A DNA stretch of 64,000 nt from Marinomonas rhizomae (GCF_003315485.1 NZ_QNSE01000014.1:30699-94698), one strand, 5' to 3'; shown: positions 18,405-28,094, counted from the stretch's first letter. The notes: generated by a model not told the origin, from the sequence alone. Made by a program: numbers and translations.

Positions 18405-18854
18405 ATGGGCATGGCGGACTCTAAAATGGACTCCAATTTTTTGTTAATAGAGCGCTTTAAAGCGTTTTATCTTGATGTAAAGCATCCAAAGCTAGACAAA
18501 ATAGATGACGTGTATACAGAAGATGTATTGTTCAAAGATCCGGTCCATGAGTTACGTGGAGCTGAAAGTTTGCATGCCTATTTATCTGAAATGTGTGTCA
18601 ACGTTCGTAGTGGTCGTTTTGAATATTTGGATCAAGTCATTGCTGAAAATACGGCTTACATAAAATGGAATATGCACTTTAAACACCCCAAGTTAGGTAA
18701 TAAAACCATTACAGTGCGTGGTATTAGTCAGGTGCAATTTAATGAACGTATTTACTTTCATGAAGACGTTTATGACCTTGGGCAAATGCTTTATGAACAT
18801 GTCCCTTTGTTAGGGGTTGCGGTGAAAGGTCTAAAGAAACGTCTTGCGAGCTAA
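18405..18854 (+). CDS. NTF2/SnoaL-like protein, first gene of the ChrR-linked operon
   Basis: 149 residues with a nuclear-transport-factor-2-like fold (FYLDVKHPKLDKIDDVYTED start, FKDPVHELRG, YFHEDVYDLG). Such proteins are conserved in ChrR/singlet-oxygen operons of several proteobacteria; the precise role is unknown. AAGG lies six bases before the ATG at 18405; a GTG at 18402 and an ATG at 18411 are alternatives. It is separated by 10 bases from the SDR gene. Confidence 0.8.
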   Translation: MGMADSKMDSNFLLIERFKAFYLDVKHPKLDKIDDVYTEDVLFKDPVHELRGAESLHAYLSEMCVNVRSGRFEYLDQVIAENTAYIKWNMHFKHPKLGNKTITVRGISQVQFNERIYFHEDVYDLGQMLYEHVPLLGVAVKGLKKRLAS

Positions 18855-18864
18855 GGAGAGTATT

Positions 18865-19614
18865 ATGAGCACTGTCGTGGATGAAAAAGTCGTTTGGGTA
18901 ACTGGAGCAAGCTCTGGCATCGGCCTTGCGTTGAGCAGGCGTTATTTAGAGGATGGTTGGCGGGTATTGGCCAGCGCGAGAACACCTGGTGGGCTTGATA
19001 GTCTCTTAAAAGAGTTTGATAGGCTCACTTTTGTGCCTTTTGATATGACAGATGATAGCCAAATAGGCACTGTCCAAAACACTTTGAGCACCTATTCAGC
19101 TCATTTAGATTGTGCTGTATTAAACGCTGGTACTTGTGAATATTTAGACATACATGAGCCAGACTGGAAAATGATGAATCGCATTATGTCGGTTAACTTT
19201 TTGGGTTTGGTGAACTGTGTCGAAGTGTGTTTGCCCTTACTGAAAAAGGCATCACGCCCTCATCTGGTGGGTGTGAGCTCTCAAGCCGTACAAGCCGCTT
19301 TCCCTCAAGCAGAAGCCTATGGAGCAAGTAAAGCGGCGATTCGATATTTCCTATCTTCTTTGCGCATGGATTTGAAACCATTCAATGTTGATGTCACTTG
19401 TCTGTTACCCGGTTTTGTTGATACCCCTTTGACGCAAAAAAATACTTTTGATATGCCATTTTTGATGTCGCCAGAAGAAGCCGCAAAACGCATGTTTGAT
19501 GCCTTGGAATCTCGTCCATATGAATATGCTTTCCCTAAGCGATTAACCGCTATGTTATGGATTGGAAGGCACTTTCCTAAATTATGGTTTGCTAAGTTAG
19601 CACCGAAAAAATAA
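18865..19614 (+). CDS. Short-chain dehydrogenase/reductase
   Basis: 249 residues from the ATG at 18865, which has AAGGAG seven bases upstream; a longer frame back to 18844 lacks such support. The Rossmann motif TGASSGIG, the NAG motif (LNAGTCEY) and the active site YGASK with an upstream Ser are intact, so it should be an active NAD(P)-dependent oxidoreductase. Second gene of the ChrR-linked operon. Substrate unknown; lipid or a lipid-derived aldehyde is plausible from the neighbours. Confidence 0.9.
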   Translation: MSTVVDEKVVWVTGASSGIGLALSRRYLEDGWRVLASARTPGGLDSLLKEFDRLTFVPFDMTDDSQIGTVQNTLSTYSAHLDCAVLNAGTCEYLDIHEPDWKMMNRIMSVNFLGLVNCVEVCLPLLKKASRPHLVGVSSQAVQAAFPQAEAYGASKAAIRYFLSSLRMDLKPFNVDVTCLLPGFVDTPLTQKNTFDMPFLMSPEEAAKRMFDALESRPYEYAFPKRLTAMLWIGRHFPKLWFAKLAPKK

Positions 19615-19680
19615 CCATTTCGAATTTTAAAAAAACCAGCTTGGCTGGTCATAACAAAATATGTTTTAAGGGGACAATGA

Positions 19681-20931
19681 GTGAAAATTGCCATTATTGG
19701 ATCAGGGATTTCGGGTCTAACCAGCGCTTATCTTTTACAGCAGCAACATGATGTAACGGTGTTTGAATCCGCAGAGCGGATCGGCGGTCATACCGCGACC
19801 GTACAAGTAGAGGAAGCAGGAAGTACTCGGGCAATTGATACTGGTTTTATTGTTTTTAATGACTGGACCTATCCGAACTTTATTCGCTTGATGGATGAGT
19901 TGGGGGTGAAGTCTAAGGCAACAGAAATGAGTTTTAGTGTCAGCTGTCAGCGTACCGGATTAGAGTATGGTGGCAATAACCTAAATACCTTGTTCGCTCA
20001 GCGTCGCAATCTGCTGAATGTCTCTTTTATTGGCATGTTAAAAGACATCTTGCGTTTTAATAAAGAGGCCATCCAAGATCTAGAAAGTAACCAATTAAAA
20101 GAAGGGGTAACGCTAGGGGAATATCTGAAAGAAAAGGGTTACGGTAGTCGTTTTGCGAGCCACTATTTAATTCCTATGGGCAGTGCGATTTGGTCGTCTA
20201 CCTTGGATGAAATGATGGAATTTCCCTTGGTGTTTTTTGTTCGCTTCTTTAAGAATCACGGTTTGCTAAGTGTCAACGATCGTCCGCAATGGCGCGTCAT
20301 TGAAGGAGGCTCGTCAGCGTATTTAAAACCACTGGTGGAAACATTCGAAGATCGAATTCAGCTAGGAGCGAATATAGCGAAAGTCCATCGTAGCGAAGAG
20401 AACGTAGTAATTCACTTTGCTGATGGCTCCACACAGGTTTTCGATCAAGTGGTGTTTGCTTGTCACAGTGATGAAGCCTTGGCTTTGTTGGCAGATTCTT
20501 CACCAGACGAACAAGCAATTTTGGGAGCCATCCCTTATCGAAATAACGAAGTGATGCTCCACACTGATATAGAGTTATTGCCGAAGAAAAAATTGGCTTG
20601 GTCGAGTTGGAATTATCATTTAGGTGAAGACCGCACCAAGCCTGCAACCCTTAGCTACAACATGAATATTCTGCAGCATTTTTCAAGTGATACAACCTAT
20701 GTCGTCACCTTAAACCAGACGGATATGATCGCGGAAGACAAAATAGTTGGGCGCTTTCAGTATTCTCATCCTACCTTTACTTTGGAAGGCATCAAGGCGC
20801 AGGATCGTTGGTCAGAGATTAATGGCGTCAATAAAACATGGTTCTGTGGCGCTTATTGGCGTAACGGTTTTCACGAAGATGGTTGTTGGAGCGGTGTTCG
20901 TGTCGCGAATGGGCTTGGTATTTCATGGTAG
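19681..20931 (+). CDS. FAD/NAD(P)-binding amine-oxidase-family protein
   Basis: 416 residues. The N-terminal dinucleotide-binding motif IIGSGISGLTSAYLL and the GG motif ERIGGHTATV are typical of the flavin amine oxidase/protoporphyrinogen-oxidase-like family; DTGFIVFNDWTYPNF is typical of the form found beside DUF1365 and Cfa genes. Start codon is GTG, with AAGGGG seven bases upstream. The stop overlaps the next ATG (ATGGTAG), suggesting translational coupling. Probably oxidises or desaturates a membrane lipid in the singlet-oxygen response. Confidence 0.9.
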   Translation: MKIAIIGSGISGLTSAYLLQQQHDVTVFESAERIGGHTATVQVEEAGSTRAIDTGFIVFNDWTYPNFIRLMDELGVKSKATEMSFSVSCQRTGLEYGGNNLNTLFAQRRNLLNVSFIGMLKDILRFNKEAIQDLESNQLKEGVTLGEYLKEKGYGSRFASHYLIPMGSAIWSSTLDEMMEFPLVFFVRFFKNHGLLSVNDRPQWRVIEGGSSAYLKPLVETFEDRIQLGANIAKVHRSEENVVIHFADGSTQVFDQVVFACHSDEALALLADSSPDEQAILGAIPYRNNEVMLHTDIELLPKKKLAWSSWNYHLGEDRTKPATLSYNMNILQHFSSDTTYVVTLNQTDMIAEDKIVGRFQYSHPTFTLEGIKAQDRWSEINGVNKTWFCGAYWRNGFHEDGCWSGVRVANGLGISW

Positions 20932-21704
20932 ATTTTGTTCCTAAGCACAGCGCTATTTATCATGGCATGGTGCGACATCGTCGCTTTACGCCGCGTTCCC
21001 ATGCATTTCGCTATCGTGTTTTTATGATGTATTTCGATTTAGACGAGTTAGACGATGTGTTGGCGATGAGCCCTTGGTGGTCAATGAAGCATTGGTCGTT
21101 CGCTCGATTTTCTCGAAAGGATTATTTTGGGAACGAATCTCTCTCCATTAAACAAGCGGTGTTATCGGAAGTGAATAGCCGTCTGGGGCTGAGTTTATCT
21201 GGCTCAGTTCGTATGCTGACTAATTGTCGATACTTTGGCTTTATCATCAACCCTATTACCATCTATTACTGCTTTGATGAACATGAGCAACTGCAAGCTA
21301 TGTTGCTTGAAGTGACTAACACTCCGTGGAAAGAAAAAATCCCTTACGTTTTAAAATGTGATCCAAGCGATCAAATGCAGCGTATTCAATTTAATAAGGC
21401 CATGCATGTATCGCCTTTTCACCCGATGGAACATTTTTACGATTGGCGTAGCAACGTTCCGAATAAGAAGTTAGCGGTGCACATGCAGAACAGGGAGTTA
21501 GTAGGTGAGCAATGTGTGTTTGATGCCACATTATCCCTGACTCGAATGACGCTAACATCAAGTTCTATGGCTAGGGTACTGTTTAGTTATCCGGTCATGA
21601 CGATGAAAGTCGCATTCGGTATTTATTGGCAAGCACTTAAGCTTTGGATGAAGAAAGTACCTTTTTATTCACATCCGAATTCATCGTCTACCACTACGAA
21701 ATAG
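20925..21704 (+). CDS. DUF1365 protein
   Basis: 259 residues from the ATG at 20925, overlapping the previous stop by seven bases; a frame reaching back to 20883 is dismissed. DUF1365 motifs are clear (IYHGMVRHRRFTPRSHAF, MLTNCRYFGFIINPITIYYC, VSPFHPMEHFYDW). The biochemical function is not established; it nearly always accompanies the FAD protein and a Cfa-like methylase. Third partner in the lipid-modification set. Confidence 0.92.
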   Translation: MVDFVPKHSAIYHGMVRHRRFTPRSHAFRYRVFMMYFDLDELDDVLAMSPWWSMKHWSFARFSRKDYFGNESLSIKQAVLSEVNSRLGLSLSGSVRMLTNCRYFGFIINPITIYYCFDEHEQLQAMLLEVTNTPWKEKIPYVLKCDPSDQMQRIQFNKAMHVSPFHPMEHFYDWRSNVPNKKLAVHMQNRELVGEQCVFDATLSLTRMTLTSSSMARVLFSYPVMTMKVAFGIYWQALKLWMKKVPFYSHPNSSSTTTK

Positions 21705-21749
21705 AAACAATAAATTTTGTAGCACAAATGTAATAGGAGACTAACCAGT

Positions 21750-23015
21750 ATGAACTCCGTCAGTATGGATAATCAAAAAGTGAGAAAAAATCGCACAACC
21801 ACATGGTTCGACAACTTAGCCCGTAAGATGGTTTTTACCATGTTGGGTAAATTGGAAGTGGGTCATCTTACTTTGGAGGAGAGTGGGGAAACTTATTCTT
21901 TTGGTGAAGCGAAAGAAAATACTCAGTACATCGCCCATATTCATGTTCATGATATTCACGCTTACCGCGATGTGTTCTTAAACAGCAGTATTGGTGCTGG
22001 CGAAGCCTATATGAAAGGCTGGTGGTCTTCTTCAGACGTGGTTGGTGTTATTCGCTTGATGGTCGCTAATTTAAACCTGATCAATAAAATGGACGCGAAA
22101 CGCCCCATTTGGAGCCGAATCGGTACAAAAATTGTTCATAAACTAAATGCTAATACTAAGAAGGGTTCCAAGGACAATATCTCTGCTCATTACGATTTGG
22201 GTAATGATTTTTTCTCTTTGTTTTTAGATCCTACCATGATGTATTCCTCTGCGGTTTATCCCCAAGCTCACTCTTCTCTAGAAGAAGCTTCGGTGAATAA
22301 ATTAGATCGCATCTGTCAAAAGCTTCAGCTTAGTAAAGAAGATCACTTGCTAGAGATCGGTACTGGCTGGGGGGGGATGGCGATTCATGCTGCAAAACAT
22401 TATGGATGCCAAGTGACCACGACCACTATTTCGAAAGAGCAGTACGAATTTGCCAAAGCGCGAGTGGAAGCTGAAGGCTTGCAGGACAAGATTACTTTAT
22501 TGCTTGAAGATTATCGTGATCTGCAAGGCCAATATGACAAATTGGTGTCGATTGAAATGATCGAAGCGGTAGGGCATGAATACTACGACAGCTATTTTTC
22601 TAAGTGTAGTGCGCTATTGAAGCCGCACGGTGTGATGGTCATTCAAGCGATTACGATTGCTGATCAGCGTTACGATTACGCCCGCAGTTCAGTGGACTTT
22701 ATTCAGCGTTATATATTTCCTGGTGGTTGTCTGCCATCTAACCAAGTAATCGCTCATAAAATTGCCTCTAAAACAGACATGCAGATAGTCGGCTTAGAAG
22801 ACATCACAGAACATTACGCAAAAACCCTTGCTGACTGGCGTACACGTTTTCATGCTGCGCGTCGCGAAGTGACGGATATGGGATTCGATGAAGTTTTCTG
22901 TCGCATGTGGGATTTTTATCTTGCCTATTGTGAGGGTGGTTTTAAGGAGCGTGCGATTAGCACTGGGCAGTTCATTTTTGCTAAGCCTGATCACCGTTTG
23001 TCCATCGCGCAGTGA
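21750..23015 (+). CDS. cfa: Cyclopropane-fatty-acyl-phospholipid synthase family methyltransferase
   Basis: 421 residues. The SAM-binding motif EIGTGWGGMA lies at about 202-211, preceded by AHYDLGNDFFSLFLD and followed by TTTISKEQYEFA and SIEMIEAVGHEYY, the hallmarks of Cfa. It would methylate double bonds of membrane phospholipid acyl chains using S-adenosylmethionine. In the Rhodobacter singlet-oxygen regulon related methylases make methylated or furan fatty acid precursors, so the product need not be a cyclopropane. GGAG lies nine bases before the ATG. Confidence 0.9.
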   Translation: MNSVSMDNQKVRKNRTTTWFDNLARKMVFTMLGKLEVGHLTLEESGETYSFGEAKENTQYIAHIHVHDIHAYRDVFLNSSIGAGEAYMKGWWSSSDVVGVIRLMVANLNLINKMDAKRPIWSRIGTKIVHKLNANTKKGSKDNISAHYDLGNDFFSLFLDPTMMYSSAVYPQAHSSLEEASVNKLDRICQKLQLSKEDHLLEIGTGWGGMAIHAAKHYGCQVTTTTISKEQYEFAKARVEAEGLQDKITLLLEDYRDLQGQYDKLVSIEMIEAVGHEYYDSYFSKCSALLKPHGVMVIQAITIADQRYDYARSSVDFIQRYIFPGGCLPSNQVIAHKIASKTDMQIVGLEDITEHYAKTLADWRTRFHAARREVTDMGFDEVFCRMWDFYLAYCEGGFKERAISTGQFIFAKPDHRLSIAQ

Positions 23016-23032
23016 TCAAAGGAGTGAATGGC

Positions 23033-23551
23033 ATGAAACCTCTGATGAATGCCATTTTGTTTCAAGTTGTCTGGTTTATTTGTTTATTGGCAGGTAGCAC
23101 TTGGGCATTGGTCGCTACTCTAATTTATTTGATTTTGCATGATCGCTATTTTATGCAAACTCGAAAAGAGTGGCGTTTGTTGTTTGTCTTTTTTGCTCTT
23201 GGTTTAGTGATAGACGGCAGCTTATTTCAAATAGGTGTTTTCTCGACAAACGCAGAGGAGCTCAAAGGTTTTAATACGCCACCAGTGTGGTTGATCTGTC
23301 TTTGGGTGAGTGTCGGCACCTTGTTCGCTCATAGTTTGGCTTTTCTGCGTTCGCGTTATCTCTTCAGCGCATTACTTGGTGCGGTTGGACCCACTATGAG
23401 TTATTTTGCAGGGGCAAATTTAGCGGGTATTAGATTGGCTGAGCCCCTTATGTTGAGTTTGTTCATTGTCGCTCTCATCTGGTCTATGGTGTTATTGTTG
23501 GGTGTATGGCTCTGTGAGAAATGGGCTCTATTTCCAGAAGAAGGAGAATAA
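23033..23551 (+). CDS. DUF2878 membrane protein
   Basis: 172 residues with about five hydrophobic helices and little else (LFQVVWFICLLAG at the start, LFIVALIWSMVLLLGVWLCE at the end). The ATG at 23033 has AAGGAG eight bases upstream; a GTG at 23012 overlapping the cfa stop is less likely. DUF2878 proteins accompany ChrR-linked cfa operons; function unknown. Confidence 0.85.
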   Translation: MKPLMNAILFQVVWFICLLAGSTWALVATLIYLILHDRYFMQTRKEWRLLFVFFALGLVIDGSLFQIGVFSTNAEELKGFNTPPVWLICLWVSVGTLFAHSLAFLRSRYLFSALLGAVGPTMSYFAGANLAGIRLAEPLMLSLFIVALIWSMVLLLGVWLCEKWALFPEEGE

Positions 23552-23556
23552 AGAGG

Positions 23557-24285
23557 ATGAAACGTGTTTGTGCTCTACCGTTATCAAAGTGGTCTCTTAT
23601 TGTCGCTATTGTGATTTTTTCATGTCGTTCCTTTGGCGCAGCCGATGACTCTTTCTCGCAACTGGTTGGCAGTGCCTATAGTGTCGAAACAGGCGCTTTG
23701 TTGTACCGAGAAACTCATCAACAAGTTAGCAAAGATACTTATAAGGTGGAGTACTCAGAGCCAAATGGGCGTGTTTTTGCGGATAAAACGATCGATTTTT
23801 CCAAATCACGAATTACCCCAACGTTCTCTCAATTGAATAAGCGCAATGGTGAAAAAATTGATGTCACTCGGCGTGGTGATCAACTCCAAATACGTTATCG
23901 AGAAAACAGTAACGCCAAAATTGAAAAAAATGTACTGAAATTAGCTCCAGGAATGGTAGTTGATGCGGGTTTTGACGCTTTTGTAAAACAGTATTGGGGA
24001 AGTCTAATATCTGGGAAAGAGATGGACATTGAATATCTGGTGCCGAGCCGTCAGTCAACATTCAGCTTTCGTTTCAGTCAGATCACCTGTGTTGATGGCA
24101 CAAAAGAAGGCGCCATGTGCTTCGCGCTTAAGCCTGTTTCTTGGTTTGTCAGGATGGCGGTAGACCCTATTGTAGTCGCTTATGATCCATCCAATAAAAG
24201 ATTATTACGCTTTACCGGCCGAGCCAACATTTGTGACGAACAAGGCAAGTATCAAACGGTTGATATTCAATATCATTACATTTAG
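23557..24285 (+). CDS. Periplasmic protein of the ChrR-linked operon
   Basis: 242 residues from the ATG at 23557. The N-terminus has a signal-peptide-like segment (SLIVAIVIFSCRSFGAA), the remainder is hydrophilic with Cys residues (ITCVDG, GAMCFAL, ANICDEQ). I recognise it only as a conserved companion of these operons; no catalytic motif is evident. AAGGAG lies ten bases upstream of the start and the gap to the previous stop is 5 bases. Confidence 0.8.
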   Translation: MKRVCALPLSKWSLIVAIVIFSCRSFGAADDSFSQLVGSAYSVETGALLYRETHQQVSKDTYKVEYSEPNGRVFADKTIDFSKSRITPTFSQLNKRNGEKIDVTRRGDQLQIRYRENSNAKIEKNVLKLAPGMVVDAGFDAFVKQYWGSLISGKEMDIEYLVPSRQSTFSFRFSQITCVDGTKEGAMCFALKPVSWFVRMAVDPIVVAYDPSNKRLLRFTGRANICDEQGKYQTVDIQYHYI

Positions 24286-24315
24286 TCATATTTTTTAGTG
24301 TTCAAAGGAAGCAAT

Positions 24316-24867
24316 ATGATTCATCTATGGCGCTCTATTTCAGGCAAAATTGCTGTTGTTTTATGTGCATTGTTGTTGGCGGCTTGCTCTACACCTGACG
24401 TTTCTTTATACGCAAAGAATGAGCCTAAGTTTGAGCTACAACAATTTTTTTCAGGCTCTTTGACCGCTCACGGCATCTTAAAAAATCGCAGTGGTGAAGT
24501 GATTCGTTATTTCAATGCCACTCTAGAGGGCAGTTGGGACAAGGGGGTTGGAACACTCGCTGAAGTGTTTGTGTTTGATGATGGGGAGGTGCAAAAAAGA
24601 ACTTGGATAATGACTCCAGATGCACAAGGTCATTACACCGCAACAGCCAATGATGTTATCGGGAAGGGCGACATTAACCTTGCTGGCAATGCTTTGTTTA
24701 TGAAGTATGTGTTGCGAGTCCCTTATGACGGAGACTTACTTGACGTTAATGTAGACGATCGTATGTACATGGTTAAAGAGGGCGTCGTGATGAATGAATC
24801 GGTTATGACGAAATTTGGTTTTGAAGTGGGTTACTTGTCGATTGTCATTCAAAAAACGCCACAGTAA
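24316..24867 (+). CDS. DUF3833 lipoprotein
   Basis: 183 residues. A lipobox (LLLAACST) follows a hydrophobic stretch, so the protein is predicted to be lipid-anchored. The body matches DUF3833 (FFSGSLTAHGILKNRSGEV, seen in parts as AHGILKNRSG, and MTKFGFEVGYL). Start ATG 24316 has AAAGGA six bases upstream; the frame extends to a GTG at 24298 without better support. Last gene of the ChrR-linked operon. Confidence 0.87.
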   Translation: MIHLWRSISGKIAVVLCALLLAACSTPDVSLYAKNEPKFELQQFFSGSLTAHGILKNRSGEVIRYFNATLEGSWDKGVGTLAEVFVFDDGEVQKRTWIMTPDAQGHYTATANDVIGKGDINLAGNALFMKYVLRVPYDGDLLDVNVDDRMYMVKEGVVMNESVMTKFGFEVGYLSIVIQKTPQ

Positions 24868-24987
24868 AGCTCGTTACAGAACGACTTCCTGAGTCTCTAT
24901 ACAAAGTTGAATAACGCTTCCAATGTTTTATGAATTAGTTGGGTAGAGTTATCGAGTAAAGACCTTATTTTCTATGTTATATACATA

Positions 24988-25013
24988 AGACTGCCTTCGG
25001 GTGGTCTTTTTTT
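24988..25013 (+). terminator. Terminator after the ChrR-linked operon
   Basis: Stem AGACTGCC/GGTGGTCT (with two G-T pairs) closed by a TTCG tetraloop and followed by seven T. It ends the eight-gene operon about 120 bases after its last stop. Confidence 0.85.
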
Positions 25014-25121
25014 ATTGGTACATTTTAATATCTATGTAATTATCATTATATTGTGTGCAATGTTTTTGCACAAAGTGTGTTTTAAGTCTGAGGTTAAACA
25101 TAAGGATAAGGAGGCAGCTTA

Positions 25122-26675
25122 GTGTTTAAGACTATCACTGGAATAGAGCCTTCGAAAAAAAGAGTCATCTTTTTTTATGGCTTACTTTCTTTGTTTATTA
25201 CCCTCGCTATATTTACTCTAGGTCTTTATTTTTATTTGTTGAGCGATGTCAGTGATCGTACTTACGCGGCTAAAAAAGCCTTGTCGGACCGAATGAATGG
25301 CATTTTTACTGAGTTAAAACAGGCAGCAGAGGATAGCGATCTATCCTGTGAAAAAGCGGACTTAACACGTTTGAGGCGTGTGGTATTTTATTCTCCAACC
25401 TTGAAAGAAATTGGCTTGTTTGACTCTGACTTTAGAGTGTACTGTTCAAATTTAGGTCCGACAGATTTTAAAATTTATAGCTCGATAGCAGCAAGAATCA
25501 CAAAGAGTAAGGATCGTAAAACGGTTTCTTTAGTGAATTCTAATACGTTGGGTGAGTCGACTTTTTTTGCTTTTTATCAAAGAGCAGATGGCCTTGGTGT
25601 GAATGGATTAGCGCCTCCAAAGAACATTGCGATCAGTGTCGATCAAATACTATTACCTGACTACTTTTATGAGCTGACCATTGGAAAGCAAGTATTTTCT
25701 TCCAATAGAGAAGGTATTGGTTCAGATGTGCTTGCTAAGCAAGAAGAGTCTTTAGCAGATTGGTCAATGACGCTGGTGGTGTTTTTGCCTTCGAGCCTAT
25801 ATTGGCATCATTTATGGTCGATTTCTCCGTTTATATTATTGAGCTGGGGGTTCTTGTTCGCAGTCTTTTATATTGGTCATTTAGTACTGATTTATTATCG
25901 TCGCTCTTTACGCCACTGCATTAAGCGAGCGATTAGAAATAACGCAATGGAAGTGTATTTTCAGCCGATTGTTTCACTAAGTGAGGGTGGATTTCATGAA
26001 ATGGAAGCGCTTATCCGGTGGCGATCATTTCGTCATGGTCAAGTCTCGCCACTGGTGATTGTAGATATGGCTGATCGACTGGGCTTGATTGATGATCTTA
26101 CTTGGATGGTGATCCGCAAGGTAGGAGATTTTTACCGAGAATACCCAGAACAGCTCAGAGATATTAAAATTTCAGTGAATGTTGATAGGCACAGTTTCCT
26201 TAAAGATTATTTTGCACCAAACTTATCTATTATTCTTGGCGAGTATCCGGAGCTGAAAGGCCGGCTTGGCCTTGAGGTCACAGAAACCACCGCACTGAAT
26301 TCTGCTGAGTTACCTTTGATGGTGAGCCGCTTCGAAGATATTAAAGCCCTAGGTATTGGTTTGTCCGTCGACGACTTTGGTACAGGCTATGCGGGGTTAG
26401 ATTTTTTGCGCCGTTTCCCATATGACACATTAAAGCTGGACCAAATTTTTATCGCCAGTTTGAAGGACGATCAGTTCACTCGTCAGATACTCACTTCAGT
26501 TACTAAATTGGCCAAAGAGCTAAATATGGAATTGGTGGCTGAGGGGGTTGAGCGTGAAGATCAACTAAATGCGGTTCGTGAATTGGGTGTAGACAGAGTG
26601 CAAGGTTACTACTTCTGTCGGCCTTTGCCGAAAGATCAGGTTATTGCTTGGTTTGAAGAAAACGCCGCTAATTAA
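25122..26675 (+). CDS. CSS-motif EAL-domain c-di-GMP phosphodiesterase
   Basis: 517 residues. A transmembrane helix at about 15-37, a periplasmic CSS-motif sensor (Cys in DLSCEKADL and in VYCSNLGP), a second helix at about 235-262, then a cytoplasmic EAL domain (about 265-510). The catalytic motif EALIRW and the loop DDFGTGYAGLDFLRR are intact, so hydrolysis of c-di-GMP is expected. Periplasmic disulfide state controls such enzymes in the family. The start is GTG with GGAGG upstream. Confidence 0.9.
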   Translation: MFKTITGIEPSKKRVIFFYGLLSLFITLAIFTLGLYFYLLSDVSDRTYAAKKALSDRMNGIFTELKQAAEDSDLSCEKADLTRLRRVVFYSPTLKEIGLFDSDFRVYCSNLGPTDFKIYSSIAARITKSKDRKTVSLVNSNTLGESTFFAFYQRADGLGVNGLAPPKNIAISVDQILLPDYFYELTIGKQVFSSNREGIGSDVLAKQEESLADWSMTLVVFLPSSLYWHHLWSISPFILLSWGFLFAVFYIGHLVLIYYRRSLRHCIKRAIRNNAMEVYFQPIVSLSEGGFHEMEALIRWRSFRHGQVSPLVIVDMADRLGLIDDLTWMVIRKVGDFYREYPEQLRDIKISVNVDRHSFLKDYFAPNLSIILGEYPELKGRLGLEVTETTALNSAELPLMVSRFEDIKALGIGLSVDDFGTGYAGLDFLRRFPYDTLKLDQIFIASLKDDQFTRQILTSVTKLAKELNMELVAEGVEREDQLNAVRELGVDRVQGYYFCRPLPKDQVIAWFEENAAN

Positions 26676-26761
26676 AGGCGTGATTGTGATGCAGGATTGT
26701 ATTATGACTTGGCTTCTCTTACCCTCTACCGCTCAATTTCTACGTTCAAGGTTTTTACACT

Positions 26762-27112
26762 ATGGCAACACTGGTTTTTCGGCTTAAATATGTTCCTGAC
26801 GAGGAAGCGGACGATATTCGCCAATTATTAGCAGACCATGACATAGCCTTTTACGAAACAACAGCAGGACGCTGGCAGATCTCTATGGCTGGACTGTGGG
26901 TAAAAGACAAAGAGCAAGCCATCAAAGCGCGGGAATTGATCAGAGAAGACCAAATCGCTCGTGCGCAAACTATGCGTCCGATTACATTTGGGCAGTGGAT
27001 ATTGGGCTATTTACAACACGCTCGTCAAAATCCAGCGGAAGCCATTTTTACTTTAATTGCCGTGTTGCTTATTTTAGGCATTTCAATCGTTCCATTTACG
27101 CTGTGGCTGTAA
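26762..27112 (+). CDS. Small membrane protein (DUF6164-like)
   Basis: 116 residues. The first 60 form a soluble domain beginning MATLVFRLKYVPDEEADDI, reminiscent of a signal-transducing-type alpha/beta fold; a hydrophobic helix (about 92-114) ends the protein. It resembles the DUF6164 family as I recall it. Function unknown. Convergent with the DMT exporter gene, 16 bases apart. Confidence 0.75.
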   Translation: MATLVFRLKYVPDEEADDIRQLLADHDIAFYETTAGRWQISMAGLWVKDKEQAIKARELIREDQIARAQTMRPITFGQWILGYLQHARQNPAEAIFTLIAVLLILGISIVPFTLWL

Positions 27113-27128
27113 TGTCTGGATAGTCAAT

Positions 27129-28094
27129 TTAAGTGGCTTCATTTAATGGCTTTGTTAGTAACGCGGCTTTACGCTGCACTCTTGCACTAATCAATTGCAC
27201 ATTAATCGCGCTGACGATGACAATCAACATACCGAACAAACTGAGCAAGTCCGCATGAGATGAACTGATGCTGTCTGACCACCAACCAAATGCGATACAG
27301 AACTCCGTTAATATGAAAGCCATTACAGGCGTCAGAGCTACAGAAGCACTGACTTGTACGGTCTGCCAATAACGCATAGCTTGTGCAAACGCGCCATAGG
27401 CTATCAATGTATTAAGGCAGCAGAAAGCGGCAATCCAAGCATCGTCATAAGACATTTTTAATAGTTCGCTTGGTGAAGAAAATGGCAACATAACGACCAA
27501 GGCATAGATATAAATGGCCAGTAAAATGTTGGAAGGCGCTAAATGTTTGAATAATGACTTTTGCAGCAAAGCATACATAGACCATGCCGCCGCAGACATT
27601 TGTACTATGGCAAAACCAGTCCAAATTGAGCCATGACCGCCTTGCCCAAAAATAGGGTGGAAGAAAACCAACATCCCCAAACCGATTCCCACAAAACATA
27701 ACCATTGTTGCCAGTTAATGCTTTCTTTCAAAAAGAACAAACCACCCAAGGCAAGAAACAGAGGCGCGATTTGAAAACTCAATTGCGCTGAACCCGGTAA
27801 TAAAAAGTTCAAGCTCCATGCAAAGCAGGTGTAGTTAACAATTAAAAATGTCCCTGCGGCGAACAGACGTAACCAGTTATTTCTCGTGAGCGATTTAAAC
27901 TCAACTAGTTTACCGCGTTGCCATTGCCATAAGCCCAAAATAATTCCAGCCACCGAAAAGCGTAGCCAAGTCAGTGTAATAGGATCGGAAAAACCTCCAG
28001 ACAATTTGAGCGCAATGGGCAGCATTCCCCAAAACAGTACCGTGATAGAGCTAAAAAAGAGGCCGTACAAGAAAGTCTGTTTTGCCGTTAGCAT
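27129..28094 (-). CDS. DMT-superfamily (EamA) transporter
   Basis: 321 residues from the ATG at 28094, with about ten transmembrane helices in two EamA repeats (start MLTAKQTFLYGLFFSSITVL, written to 20 residues). A TTG 69 bases further upstream in frame lies before a Shine-Dalgarno and is rejected. The real start overlaps a short upstream frame (28088-28135) that has its own strong ribosome binding site. Probable metabolite exporter of unknown substrate. The divergent LysR gene likely controls it. Confidence 0.87.
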   Translation of the reverse strand: MLTAKQTFLYGLFFSSITVLFWGMLPIALKLSGGFSDPITLTWLRFSVAGIILGLWQWQRGKLVEFKSLTRNNWLRLFAAGTFLIVNYTCFAWSLNFLLPGSAQLSFQIAPLFLALGGLFFLKESINWQQWLCFVGIGLGMLVFFHPIFGQGGHGSIWTGFAIVQMSAAAWSMYALLQKSLFKHLAPSNILLAIYIYALVVMLPFSSPSELLKMSYDDAWIAAFCCLNTLIAYGAFAQAMRYWQTVQVSASVALTPVMAFILTEFCIAFGWWSDSISSSHADLLSLFGMLIVIVSAINVQLISARVQRKAALLTKPLNEAT

